A DNA stretch of 64,000 nucleotides from Ruminococcus sp. (lineage in GTDB: Bacteria; Bacillota; Clostridia; Oscillospirales; Acutalibacteraceae): positions 79,227 through 143,226 of the forward strand of contig JAFQDM010000033.1 in NCBI GenBank assembly GCA_017416065.1. The letters run 5' to 3'. Every line of letters begins with the position of its first letter. The first letter of the stretch is position 1. Made by a program: the position numbers and the translations under genes. Below are positions 8,348 to 16,622 of this stretch, piece by piece. Below the pieces are notes generated by a model. The model had not been told where the DNA came from. It made no database searches and was given only the letters and a program-made list of their open reading frames with translations.

Positions 8348-9493
8348 TCACAGAAGCTCAATAACAAAAGATGGATCTACCAGATCGCGACGTCTGTTAT
8401 ATCCCTTATTGGTAACGTAATCGTAGGTCTTGTTTGATTTGTTGGAAAGCTTGCCTGAAGCAGTTCCCATATAGATCTCCAGGTGGAGCATTGTGTCTCC
8501 GCCTATGTTGCTCTTGGCAATCGTTGCAATCTGCTGGCCCTTTGTAACTCTGGAGCCAACTCTGAGGCTTGTGGAAATCTCGCAATATCTTGCAATACTT
8601 CCGTCAGCATGCTGAACTGCAATTGCCTGCATTCCGCCGTAGAAGTTAGAGCTGTACTCTACAACCTTACCTGCCTCCATTGCGTAAACGGGAGTGCCCT
8701 TGCCGTTCTTTTTATAGTGAATATCAATACCTGCGTGTGCTCTTGCACCACTGTCTCTTCTGGCGCCAAAGTAACGGGGAGCAACTTTAATATTCAGATA
8801 TCCTGACTTTTTAACGGGTGCAACCCAATTCTCCAGAGCTCTTTCTTTCAGTGCGGCAACAGCATCCGCTTTAACGGTGAACTCGTTGCAAACAAGAGTT
8901 TTTGTAGTACCTGAAGCATCAGTTGCTTTTACGATAAAGTCATAAGTGCCGGTTGCAAGAGAACCAAACTTGATTGAGCTGTCAACGCCCTTGATGTCGT
9001 AGCTCTTTGCGTTGGGCTTTACGGTCTTAACGTAAGCGGTAGCGGTGCCGTTTGTTTTATAAACACCAACCGTTACGGAGGTTATCTTGTAATCAGATGT
9101 GATCTTACCCTTGATGGAATATGATTTACCCTTCAGAAGGGAACCGGGGTTATAATTTCCTGAGCCAATCTTAAGGCTACTGCTTTTGTCCTCGTATTTT
9201 TTCTCAAGAGCAGCCCATGTCTTGGGGCCTACTATGCCGTCAACATCAAGCTTATTTGCCTTCTGGAAGTTCTTGACCGCCTTCTGAGTGCCGCTGCCAA
9301 AGATTCCGTCCTCAGCAAGACCTGCTTTGTCCACAGCATTGAGCATAACCTGCAAGGTCTTTACGGTGTTACCTCTGTCGCCCTTGCGTACTGTGCTGTA
9401 GCTTGCGGCAGAAGCAGAAAGCTCTGCTATGGGCAGAACGCTTACCAGCATAATGATTGCCAGGATAACCGATATCAGCCTTTTAACTCTCAC
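8348..9493 (-). CDS. Secreted peptidoglycan-binding M23-like protein
   Basis: A 381-residue exported wall-associated protein. A signal peptide (ending in SASA near residue 30) is followed by a PG_binding_1 domain (about 35-100, GIFGSGTQKAVKNFQ, VDGIVGPKTW), a beta-rich linker (about 105-210) and an M23/LytM-like domain (about 225-370). Zinc ligands of the HxxxD and final-His type are present (HAGID at 253-257; His337). The two positions that are normally catalytic His are changed: the usual YAHLS strand reads YCEIS, and the HLH motif reads MLH. This may be a binding or altered enzyme. GTG 9493 is chosen because AAGGAG lies 9 nt upstream; a GTG at 9502 is too close. Confidence 0.85.
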   Translation of the reverse strand: MRVKRLISVILAIIMLVSVLPIAELSASAASYSTVRKGDRGNTVKTLQVMLNAVDKAGLAEDGIFGSGTQKAVKNFQKANKLDVDGIVGPKTWAALEKKYEDKSSSLKIGSGNYNPGSLLKGKSYSIKGKITSDYKITSVTVGVYKTNGTATAYVKTVKPNAKSYDIKGVDSSIKFGSLATGTYDFIVKATDASGTTKTLVCNEFTVKADAVAALKERALENWVAPVKKSGYLNIKVAPRYFGARRDSGARAHAGIDIHYKKNGKGTPVYAMEAGKVVEYSSNFYGGMQAIAVQHADGSIARYCEISTSLRVGSRVTKGQQIATIAKSNIGGDTMLHLEIYMGTASGKLSNKSNKTYDYVTNKGYNRRRDLVDPSFVIELL

Positions 9494-9527
9494 AAAAAAC
9501 ACTCCTTATAATATTTTTATTAACTTT

Positions 9528-9556
9528 AATATACTACTGCGTGATTGATTTGTCAA
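9528..9556 (-). promoter_or_regulatory. Promoter of the M23-like gene
   Basis: Minus strand TTGACA (9551-9556), 17-nt spacer, TATATT (9528-9533). Bases 9557-9712 hold no convincing gene; a 71-codon open frame there lacks a ribosome site and family character. Confidence 0.75.
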
Positions 9557-9712
9557 CAATTTATGGGATATTTGTAATACATTAATAAGAATTAGTGAAT
9601 AAATTATAGCAATACTGCCAATAAGATTTCTTAAGCTGTGAGTCAGACAAAATGCCCTCAGTTCATACTGAAAAATTATGCAGATAAATTCCAAAGTCTG
9701 CCCTTTTATTTC

Positions 9713-9741
9713 TTGACACAAGCTGAAAAGCGGAGTAAAAT
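9713..9741 (+). promoter_or_regulatory. Promoter of mgtE
   Basis: TTGACA (9713-9718), 17-nt spacer, TAAAAT (9736-9741). Transcription would start near 9748, more than 200 nt ahead of the coding start. Confidence 0.8.
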
Positions 9742-9747
9742 AATTAG

Positions 9748-9955
9748 TTAGAGTAGCATATATCTGCTCAGTAAATATTATGATAATGAGAGGTGAAAGT
9801 TAATGGACGCAGGAAGTAGTACCGGCACTGTTCCCGGGCGAAGTTGCACTTACTCTATATATCGCAGTGCACGCACTGCGTACATTACCTTTGCGCTTTA
9901 AACCTGAGAACATGTGTCTTTTACTTCCGCCTATTAATCTTAGGAGGAAAAGACT
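9748..9955 (+). promoter_or_regulatory. Long structured mgtE leader, candidate metal-sensing RNA of unassigned class
   Basis: About 208 nt between the predicted start of transcription and mgtE. Visible pairings are a closing stem GGAAGTA (9812-9818) with TACTTCC (9922-9928), an inner GCGAAG (9838-9843) with CTTTGC (9889-9894), and a stable hairpin CGCAGTG/CACTGCG (9863-9880). A CCGG/CCGG arm lies near 9822-9837. AGGAGG at 9942-9947 lies just outside the closing stem. The conserved words of the Mg2+ M-box and of yybP-ykoY RNAs are not seen. Regulation of mgtE by this leader is an inference from position and structure. Confidence 0.5.
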
Positions 9956-11332
9956 ATGGAAAGGAATTATGTAACTGTCGATGTTACCATCGGCAAGCTC
10001 CTTGACGAGAAAAAATACAAAACTCTCAAGGACATCCTCAGCACCATGAACGCATACGACATTGCGGTGCTTTTAGAGGATATGCACGACTCAAAGATCC
10101 AGCTTCTGTTTCGAATGCTTCCCAAAGAGCTTGCGGCAGACGTTTTTGTTGAAATGGACGAAGACACCCAGGCCTTTCTCATCAAGGGCTTCTCTGACAG
10201 CGAGCTCAAGGACGTTATCGACGAGCTTTCTGCAGACGATGCCGTTGATATTATTGAAGAAATGCCTGCAAACGTTGTAAAGCGTATTCTGCGCCAGGCA
10301 GACCCCGAAACCAGAAAGCAGATAAACGAGCTTTTGAAATACCCCGACGACTGCGCAGGCTCCATTATGACCACGGAGTTTGTATCCTTGCGGCCTAATA
10401 TGACCGTTGAGGAGGCAATCAAGCGCATCCGCAGAACGGGTGTTGACAAAGAAACCATCTACACCTGCTACGTTGTGGCCGGTGACGGCAAGCTTATCGG
10501 TATTACAACCATCAAGGCTCTGCTCCTTGCAGAAGAGGACGAAACCATCGAATCCCTGATGGAGACAAACGTTATCTCCGTGGGCACTCTTGACGACCAG
10601 GAGCTTGTTGCTCAGACCATCAGCAACTACGACTTCCTTGCTCTGCCCGTTGTGGACACAGAGGGAAGACTGGTTGGTATTGTTACCGTTGACGATGCGG
10701 TTGACGTTATGGTTGAGGAGACCACAGAGGATATCCAGAAGATGGCGGCTATCGGTTCAACCGACAAGCCCTACACCAAGGTTGGTGTGTTTGAGACCCT
10801 CTGGCACAGACTTCCCTGGCTATTTTTGCTTATGATATCTTCTACCTTCACGGGCATAATAATTGCAGGCTATGAAGGAAGACTTGCAGGCTCCCTCATC
10901 CTTACCGCTTTTATTCCCATGCTCATGGGTACGGGCGGTAACGCAGGCAGCCAGTCATCAGTTACCATCATCCGAAGTCTGTCCCTTGACGAAATTGAGT
11001 TCAAGGACATTCTGTGGGTTATGTTCAAGGAATGCCGCGTTTCCATTCTCTGCGGTGTTATCCTCGGCGCCGTTAACTTCGGCAAAATACTGCTTGTTGA
11101 CGGCTGGATGCTTCGCAATCCTGAGATAAACGTCTGGATAGCTCTTGTGGTAAGCCTGACTCTGGTGATTACAATTATCGTTGCAAAGATCATCGGATGC
11201 TCTCTGCCTATGATTGCAAAGAAGCTCCGTCTGGACCCTGCCGTTATGGCGAGCCCTTTCATCACAACGATCGTGGACGTTGTGTCTCTGCTTGTATACT
11301 TCTGGATAGCCACCGCTATACTGAATATATAA
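9956..11332 (+). CDS. mgtE: Magnesium transporter MgtE
   Basis: Mg2+ channel of the cytoplasmic membrane. The order is the acidic MgtE N domain (about 10-130), two CBS domains (about 135-255) and five membrane helices (about 285-455), including the pore segment PMLMGTGGNAGSQSS. 458 residues, normal for the family. AGGAGG at 9942-9947 gives ideal spacing to ATG 9956. It is followed by the lipase gene after 13 nt, likely the same transcript. The long leader suggests control at RNA level. Confidence 0.96.
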   Translation: MERNYVTVDVTIGKLLDEKKYKTLKDILSTMNAYDIAVLLEDMHDSKIQLLFRMLPKELAADVFVEMDEDTQAFLIKGFSDSELKDVIDELSADDAVDIIEEMPANVVKRILRQADPETRKQINELLKYPDDCAGSIMTTEFVSLRPNMTVEEAIKRIRRTGVDKETIYTCYVVAGDGKLIGITTIKALLLAEEDETIESLMETNVISVGTLDDQELVAQTISNYDFLALPVVDTEGRLVGIVTVDDAVDVMVEETTEDIQKMAAIGSTDKPYTKVGVFETLWHRLPWLFLLMISSTFTGIIIAGYEGRLAGSLILTAFIPMLMGTGGNAGSQSSVTIIRSLSLDEIEFKDILWVMFKECRVSILCGVILGAVNFGKILLVDGWMLRNPEINVWIALVVSLTLVITIIVAKIIGCSLPMIAKKLRLDPAVMASPFITTIVDVVSLLVYFWIATAILNI

Positions 11333-11345
11333 GAAGGTACGACTG

Positions 11346-12524
11346 TTGAACAAATCAAGATTTTACTTATTTTTTGCCGCAGTGGCCGCTTTGGTGTGCC
11401 TCTGCGGCGTATTTTTTTATTCGCCCCTTAACTCTCCCCTGCCCCGCAGTGTGTCTGCTTCTGCAGATTTTGCCTCGCCCGAATTCTCTTTAGATACAGC
11501 AAAGTCTATGCTCTCTCTGTGCTCAAGCTCCTACAAGGCAGAGGAGCTTGAGCAAAAGCTTTCAAAAAATGGCTTTTGGGATTTTGTTTACTTTGAAAGG
11601 AATCAAAGCTCTCAAACAGGCTCCGGAATTGCCGCAGGGATCGCTCGTAATCAGGAGGGGATGATACTTGTTTTCCGAGGTACGAACAAAGGGGAATGGT
11701 ACTCAAACTTTCATATAGGCAAGGAAGCAGAGCACGCAGGCTTTTCTGCTGCCGCAGACTTTGCCCTTGAGAAGCTTGAGGCCTACGTTAAAGACCGCAG
11801 TCTGAACACAAAAAGTCTGTTTTTGCAGATAACGGGTCACTCCAGAGGAGGTGCCGTTGCAAATCTGACGGCAAAACGGCTTATTGATAAAAACACCTTC
11901 AAAGGTGTGAGTGCATACACCTTTGCTTCTCCCAACACAACCACCTCCCCTGCTGCTCGCTCAGAGAGCTACAAAGGAATATTCAACGTAACAAATCCCG
12001 AGGACTTCATCTGCTATATTCCCCTTGAAGCCTGGGGCTACACCAGATACGGCACAGACTATGAATTGCCCCGCGGAGAGCTTGAGGAAAACCGCGAGCT
12101 CTACGAAAAAATGCAGAGCAGATTTCTGCTTCTGACAGACTACAACCATACAGGGTATCCAAACGGACACAAGGACGTAAAAAAGTTCCTTTCTGCCGCA
12201 GGGAAGCTATCCCCTACGGTTTTTGACTACTATAACAAGGAGATCCCCCTGTATCCAAACTCCATCACCCTCTATGAATATATGGAGAACGCCGCTTCCC
12301 TGCTGGGAGGTGAAAAATCCCTCTCTAAAGGTATGCTCTTGCTGGGAGGCAGCGTCTCTCCCTCTTTTCATCCCATAACAAGATTTATGATGCAAGGCAT
12401 CCGTATAGAGGACGTGACCGAAGACAGCAGCATCACTCACTCTGCCATAGGCTGCGGACACACCTACGAAACCTATGAAGCCTGGCTCAATGTGCTGAAT
12501 GAAGATTATTTCAGAAAAAAATAA
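11346..12524 (+). CDS. Secreted or membrane-anchored class 3 lipase
   Basis: Alpha/beta-hydrolase of the lipase class 3 family. A hydrophobic segment at residues 6-26 acts as signal or anchor. VFRGT (near 110) gives the oxyanion region, ITGHSRGGA carries the nucleophile elbow with Ser166, and a candidate catalytic Asp lies in NPEDFI. The C-terminal third is unusual for the family. Translation probably begins at TTG 11346, the only start near the upstream AAGAAGG; this is less certain. It lies 13 nt after mgtE. Confidence 0.85.
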   Translation: MNKSRFYLFFAAVAALVCLCGVFFYSPLNSPLPRSVSASADFASPEFSLDTAKSMLSLCSSSYKAEELEQKLSKNGFWDFVYFERNQSSQTGSGIAAGIARNQEGMILVFRGTNKGEWYSNFHIGKEAEHAGFSAAADFALEKLEAYVKDRSLNTKSLFLQITGHSRGGAVANLTAKRLIDKNTFKGVSAYTFASPNTTTSPAARSESYKGIFNVTNPEDFICYIPLEAWGYTRYGTDYELPRGELEENRELYEKMQSRFLLLTDYNHTGYPNGHKDVKKFLSAAGKLSPTVFDYYNKEIPLYPNSITLYEYMENAASLLGGEKSLSKGMLLLGGSVSPSFHPITRFMMQGIRIEDVTEDSSITHSAIGCGHTYETYEAWLNVLNEDYFRKK

Positions 12525-12545
12525 GGTGCATCGTAACGATGCACC
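12525..12545 (-). terminator. Palindromic terminator
   Basis: Perfect inverted repeat GGTGCATCGT/ACGATGCACC. The minus-strand transcript continues into a U-rich stretch (A-run 12514-12522 on the plus strand), so it mainly ends the 12575-13516 gene and may also stop the lipase transcript. Confidence 0.75.
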
Positions 12546-12574
12546 CCAAAATACACTGACAACTCTACGGCAGA

Positions 12575-13516
12575 TCACATCCAATGACAAGCAAGCATAA
12601 AGCTCTGGAATCTTGCCTCCTCGGCTGAACGCTGAGAGTTATATGCCGCTATCCCCGTATTAGTTTCTATTCTGTTAAAAGAGTCGTTCATTCTTCTGGC
12701 GTTATTCTCTGTAATCCTGATTAAATTATCAACCTTTTTATTAGTATTAATAAGTTCTGCGTACATTCTGTTATTTTGATCAATAATGACATCAAGCTTT
12801 CCTGATATCTCCTCAAGAGTATGATAAAACTGATCTGCTCTCAGTTCATTGCGCACCAGGTAATACAAACCGTCAGTGCCCTCAAGCTTTGTTGCGATTC
12901 CAAGCCTTATAAACTCGTTCATATAACCTATAGGCACAAGGTTTCTGTAATTAGCCGCAATATTCATTCTGTTGTAAAACTGATTAAGAATCTGCTTTGA
13001 CTGCGACAGTTTATATTTGAGGGCATCCCTCTGTTTTACAAGATAGTTGACCTGTTGCTTCTCCAATGCTACACGATTGTTATCATCATTGACCTGCTGA
13101 TAATACTCCCGCATACTTTCTTTATATTCCCTTTTTGCGGCTCTGCCCTCAAAGATATCTATAAAGAGTCCGATTATCAAACCTAAAACCAAACCGACTA
13201 CAGCACATATCAGCATCGTCTTCAGGATGTTTTTTATAACCTCTCCCATTCTGTCAAATATGAAAAAAGGTGAATCACTCAAACAACCTGAAAGCAATCC
13301 GATTATAAGACCCAGAACAGCTCCGATCACACCTCCGGCAACGCCCACGGTTACCGTGCAGTAATCACCCGATTCCTTTCTGGGAGCATTGATCTTTTGG
13401 GAATATCCCAAACCTGATATTTTATAATTGAGCTTTTCTATGGCTCGTGTCATCAGATAATTATTCATTTCCATATCGTAAAGAATAGCAATACCCTTTT
13501 TTAAATTTTCACTCAT
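12575..13516 (-). CDS. Unknown protein with two Gly-rich membrane segments and coiled-coil regions
   Basis: A 313-residue protein. The N-terminus carries ILYDMEMNNYLMTR. Two Gly-rich hydrophobic segments follow (about 57-78 and 95-120), then a charged helical stretch (130-175), a conserved block QILNQFYNRMNIAANYRNLVPIG-like near 180-200, and a Gln/Asn-rich helix. The same N-terminal and central blocks occur in the next gene upstream, so the two are paralogues. AGAGGTG precedes ATG 13516. Family unknown to me; an inner-membrane scaffold is only a guess. Confidence 0.6.
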   Translation of the reverse strand: MSENLKKGIAILYDMEMNNYLMTRAIEKLNYKISGLGYSQKINAPRKESGDYCTVTVGVAGGVIGAVLGLIIGLLSGCLSDSPFFIFDRMGEVIKNILKTMLICAVVGLVLGLIIGLFIDIFEGRAAKREYKESMREYYQQVNDDNNRVALEKQQVNYLVKQRDALKYKLSQSKQILNQFYNRMNIAANYRNLVPIGYMNEFIRLGIATKLEGTDGLYYLVRNELRADQFYHTLEEISGKLDVIIDQNNRMYAELINTNKKVDNLIRITENNARRMNDSFNRIETNTGIAAYNSQRSAEEARFQSFMLACHWM

Positions 13517-13563
13517 AAAAATTCACCTCTGTATTAATGTGTTAACAGATCAAGCCAACGCTG

Positions 13564-14205
13564 TCAGAGCAGAAAGCTCCGAAACCCGTCCTCCCGGGCT
13601 GAGCGCTGAGCGATGTATTCCGAAACTGCGAGATCACAATAAATACCGCCGACAGCTTGAGTGGAATTCCCGTTGCTGTTTTGCGCAATTTCCATTAATT
13701 CATCAGCCCTCTTAGCCGCCTCTGCAAGGTCTTCGTATACCTGACCTTCTCCGTATGTGACAAAATCAAGCTTATCGGCCAGCTCCTCCAAGGTAGCGTC
13801 AAACTGTTCTATGCTAAGCTTATCAAGCACCAGGCAGTAAAGGCCATCGTCACCTTCAGGCTTATCTGCCATTCCAAATTGCAAAAACTTTAGCATATAG
13901 CCTATTGGTATAAGGCTTCTGTAATTTTCGTCAATATTCATCCTATCATAAAATCTGTTGAGCAATTGCTTTGACTGCGCAAGTTTAGTGCAAAGGGCCT
14001 TTCTCTGTTTTTTCAGGCAGCGCCTTTGCTGTGCCTGCATCTGTAACGCAGACTTTATCCTCAAGAGAAGGCTACCTTTTATGCTGCCCGCAGGGTTCTT
14101 GTCAGAGGCCCTAAAGCTATGCGCCCTGATGCATCTTGTCATTATGAAATTGTTTATTTCCATATCGTATAATATGGAGAGGCCTTCTTTTAGATCAATG
14201 TGCAT
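13564..14205 (-). CDS. Paralogue of the preceding protein lacking the membrane segments
   Basis: 213 residues. It shares ILYDMEINNFIMTR at the start and the block SKQLLNRFYDRMNIDENYRS with the neighbour at 12575-13516, but the region between them, which holds two membrane helices in the neighbour, is reduced to about 35 basic residues. The product should be soluble. AGGGGAAGG precedes ATG 14205. It sits 47 nt from its paralogue and 48 nt from the membrane gene upstream, consistent with one operon. Confidence 0.6.
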   Translation of the reverse strand: MHIDLKEGLSILYDMEINNFIMTRCIRAHSFRASDKNPAGSIKGSLLLRIKSALQMQAQQRRCLKKQRKALCTKLAQSKQLLNRFYDRMNIDENYRSLIPIGYMLKFLQFGMADKPEGDDGLYCLVLDKLSIEQFDATLEELADKLDFVTYGEGQVYEDLAEAAKRADELMEIAQNSNGNSTQAVGGIYCDLAVSEYIAQRSAREDGFRSFLL

Positions 14206-14253
14206 AACCTTCCCCTAAACTTCAGAGCATATTGTCACAAGCCGCTTCAAAAA

Positions 14254-14676
14254 TCAATAAGATGCTCTTTCAAAACCGATGATGTACCTTCCCTTGGTGG
14301 TAAAAAAGCCAACGTCGTTTACAGAAACGATCGTTTTCCTTTTGTCAGATACAACAAGTCGTTCTCTTACTCCATTTTCAAATTCAATTGTAACTATATC
14401 GTATACTCCCGTTTCTTTGTCCAGAATTCTTCCCCATCTTTTGGTGGCAGGCTTTGCTCCCGAAGACAGGTTAATAAGCAGCAGCACTACTCCCAAAGCG
14501 GCACAGATAAAGCCCACGGTGAGCAGAATCGCAGGAGATATCTCAATCAGATCCCGCATATTTGCGCTGACATTGTAAAAGCTCATTTCTTCAACCGCAT
14601 CCATCAGAGCAAAACCCATAACAGTAGCGATCACTCCCACTGCAATACAAACAAAACAGGTCTTCTTTTTCATCAT
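14254..14676 (-). CDS. Small membrane protein with DUF2500-like C-terminal domain
   Basis: 140 residues with two membrane helices (about 7-27 and 47-70) and a C-terminal beta domain. VTIEFENGVRERLVVS and the ending GRYIIGFER resemble DUF2500-type domains. AGGAGA precedes ATG 14676. First gene behind the promoter at 14707-14735, whose spacer contains an inverted repeat. Confidence 0.6.
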   Translation of the reverse strand: MMKKKTCFVCIAVGVIATVMGFALMDAVEEMSFYNVSANMRDLIEISPAILLTVGFICAALGVVLLLINLSSGAKPATKRWGRILDKETGVYDIVTIEFENGVRERLVVSDKRKTIVSVNDVGFFTTKGRYIIGFERASY

Positions 14677-14706
14677 AATTCAACATCTCCTATATATTTT
14701 CTACAT

Positions 14707-14735
14707 ATTATACACCACATTTGGTGTAAAGTCAA
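14707..14735 (-). promoter_or_regulatory. Near-consensus promoter with an embedded operator
   Basis: Minus strand TTGACT (14730-14735), 17-nt spacer, TATAAT (14707-14712). The inverted repeat TACACCA-CATT-TGGTGTA (14711-14728) fills the spacer, and a further half-site TTGGTGTC lies at 14746-14753. This is a typical place for repressor binding; the adjacent divergent XRE protein is the obvious candidate. Confidence 0.75.
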
Positions 14736-14788
14736 TAAGGCGGAATTGGTGTCGGGTACAATCAAAGTATGAACTATAGGGGTGAGCT

Positions 14789-15007
14789 ATGAAAAGTTAT
14801 ACTGAGATCATAAAAGATCTGAGAGAAGACCACGACAAAACTCAAAAAGAGATTGCACAATATCTGGGAACCACACAGCAGGTATACTCGCGCTACGAAA
14901 AAGGTGAAAACGAGATGCCTGTCAGGCACATCATTGCCCTGTGCAGATTTTACAACGTATCCGCCGACTATATTCTCGGACTTTCCGAGTCCAAAACTCA
15001 AAACTGA
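14789..15007 (+). CDS. XRE-family HTH transcriptional regulator
   Basis: 72 residues consisting almost only of a Cro/CI-type helix-turn-helix (KTQKEIAQYLGTTQQVYSRYEKG) and the usual FYNVSADYILGL helix. Single-domain DNA-binding protein. GGGGTG precedes ATG 14789. Divergent to the three minus-strand genes and 61 nt from the inverted repeat, so autoregulation and repression of those genes are likely. A terminator hairpin follows 13 nt after its stop. Confidence 0.88.
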   Translation: MKSYTEIIKDLREDHDKTQKEIAQYLGTTQQVYSRYEKGENEMPVRHIIALCRFYNVSADYILGLSESKTQN

Positions 15008-15020
15008 TATTGCATAAACA

Positions 15021-15067
15021 AAAACGCTCCGCTAATACTAACCAAAAGTATTAGGAGCGTTTTTTCT
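15021..15067 (+). terminator. Terminator whose 3' arm contains the ldh ribosome site
   Basis: Stem AAAACGCTCC (15021-15030) with GGAGCGTTTT (15054-15063), extended by TAATACT/AGTATTA, then a T-run. AGGAG at 15053-15057 lies in the 3' arm and is spaced 10 nt from the ldh ATG at 15068. It can act as an XRE terminator and as a fold that hides the ldh ribosome site. Confidence 0.85.
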
Positions 15068-16030
15068 ATGACCAATAAAAGCAAAAAGGTTGTGCTTATC
15101 GGCACGGGTATGGTTGGAATGAGCTTTGCATATGCGGCACTTAATCAGAATGTATGTGATGAGCTTGTGCTCATTGATGTAGACCGCCTCAGAGCCGAAG
15201 GAGAAGCTATGGACCTAAACCACGGGCTTGCATTCTCGGGAACGAGTATGAAAATATACGCAGGGCAGTACTCGGACTGCAAGGATGCAGATATTGTAGT
15301 TATTTGCGCAGGAGTTAATCAAAAACCGGGAGAAACGCGGCTTGAACTGCTGGGGCGCAATGCCGATGTGTTCCGAACCATAGTATCCCCTGTGGTGGAA
15401 AGCGGCTTTGGAGGGCTGTTCCTGGTGGCAACAAACCCCGTGGACATAATGACCCGCCTGACCTACGAGCTGTCGGGCTTCGAGGCTTGCAAAGTTTTAG
15501 GCACAGGCACAACCCTGGACACCGCAAGGCTCAGATATCTTTTGGGAGAATACTTTAATTTGGATCCAAGGAATGTGCACGCCTACGTTGTGGGTGAGCA
15601 CGGAGACAGCGAGTTCACCCCCTGGTCACAGGCACTCCTCTCTACAAAGCCCGTGCTGCACGTACTCAGAGATAACCCTCAGAAATTCAGGCTTGCCGAC
15701 CTTGAGGACATAAGCATAGAAGTCCGAAACGCGGCTCAAAAAATCATTGAAGCAAAGCGTGCCACCTACTACGGAATTGGTATGGCCATCACAAGGATAG
15801 TCCGTGCCATCCTCTCAGACGAGCACAGCGTGCTCACCGTATCTGCACGGCTTACGGGTGAATACGGAATAGAGAACGTCTATATGGGCAATCCCTGCAT
15901 CATAGGCAGAAACGGTGTTGACCGACAAATTGAGCTTTCGCTGACAGCCGCCGAGCTCCAAAAGCTTCACCACTCCTGCAAGGTGCTTGATGAAAGCTAC
16001 AGCAAACTGAAGCCATCTGCAGACACGTAA
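15068..16030 (+). CDS. ldh: L-lactate dehydrogenase
   Basis: NAD-dependent interconversion of pyruvate and L-lactate. The motifs are GTGMVG (NAD site), the mobile loop VNQKPGETR whose Gln at the specificity position points to lactate rather than malate, GEHGDSE with the catalytic His, and TNPVD. 320 residues. The ribosome site AGGAG is embedded in the terminator hairpin immediately upstream, and no separate promoter is visible between the XRE gene and ldh, so expression may depend on read-through or hairpin opening. Confidence 0.96.
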   Translation: MTNKSKKVVLIGTGMVGMSFAYAALNQNVCDELVLIDVDRLRAEGEAMDLNHGLAFSGTSMKIYAGQYSDCKDADIVVICAGVNQKPGETRLELLGRNADVFRTIVSPVVESGFGGLFLVATNPVDIMTRLTYELSGFEACKVLGTGTTLDTARLRYLLGEYFNLDPRNVHAYVVGEHGDSEFTPWSQALLSTKPVLHVLRDNPQKFRLADLEDISIEVRNAAQKIIEAKRATYYGIGMAITRIVRAILSDEHSVLTVSARLTGEYGIENVYMGNPCIIGRNGVDRQIELSLTAAELQKLHHSCKVLDESYSKLKPSADT

Positions 16031-16139
16031 TGCTCAGTGTAAACAAATAATTCACATTTTGTTTATGGTAATACTATTGCCACGGCTTAAGTATAATGAT
16101 ATTATATATACACAACATCCTGACAAAGAGGTATGGTTT

Positions 16140-16547
16140 ATGTACGGATTCTTTTACAGAATACAAAGATTTATGGCAGGCAGAAACGGCGTTGACAAGC
16201 TCAATCGCTTTCTGTTTGTCTTTTACATAGTTCTTTCTGTTTTCAGCATTTTCATCCATTCTTTAGTCTTTTATCTGATCCAGCTATCCTTTGCAGGGCT
16301 CATTGTTTTTCGCACCTTGTCAAAGAATATTTACCGCAGGTCAAAGGAGAACCTTCTTTACATCAAGTGTGAAACTGCAGTAAAGAACTTCTTTATCCGC
16401 AACAAAAACCGAATCAGAGACAGAAAGACCCACAGCTACATCAAGTGCAAGCATTGCAAAGCAAAACTCAGGGTTAAGCGCAACAAAGGAAAGCACACCG
16501 TGCGTTGCCCCAAGTGCAGACAAGAATTCTCAGTTACGATAAGATAA
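16140..16547 (+). CDS. Small membrane protein with C-terminal zinc ribbon
   Basis: 135 residues: two adjacent hydrophobic segments (about 25-62), a basic region, and a C-terminal zinc ribbon (CKHCKAKLRV...CPKCRQEF, CxxC-x(n)-CxxC). ATG 16140 is chosen because AAAGAGG lies upstream; the open frame extends further but without a ribosome site. The function is unknown. Confidence 0.75.
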   Translation: MYGFFYRIQRFMAGRNGVDKLNRFLFVFYIVLSVFSIFIHSLVFYLIQLSFAGLIVFRTLSKNIYRRSKENLLYIKCETAVKNFFIRNKNRIRDRKTHSYIKCKHCKAKLRVKRNKGKHTVRCPKCRQEFSVTIR

Positions 16548-16573
16548 TTTCCTCACAAATAAATTCCTCACAA

Positions 16574-16605
16574 AAAACCTGCCGTTTTATTAAACGACAG
16601 GTTTT
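16574..16605. terminator. Convergent terminator
   Basis: AAAACCTG-CGTTT/AAACG-CAGGTTTT stem between the zinc-ribbon gene and the exchanger, with A/T tails on both sides, so it can work in both directions. Confidence 0.8.
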
Positions 16606-16622
16606 CTCTTTACGTTTTAATC

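Noticed and set aside
9506-9721. 71-codon minus-strand frame in the mgtE-M23 intergenic region
   Set aside because: It crosses a promoter and lacks a ribosome site; composition is that of AT-rich intergenic DNA.
9748-9955. M-box or T-box leader before mgtE
   Set aside because: The conserved M-box words (GGTGAGGCTCC, GCTGCTGCC) and the T-box GGGTGGNACCGCG are not present; some short likeness (GAAGTAGTACCGG) is not enough.
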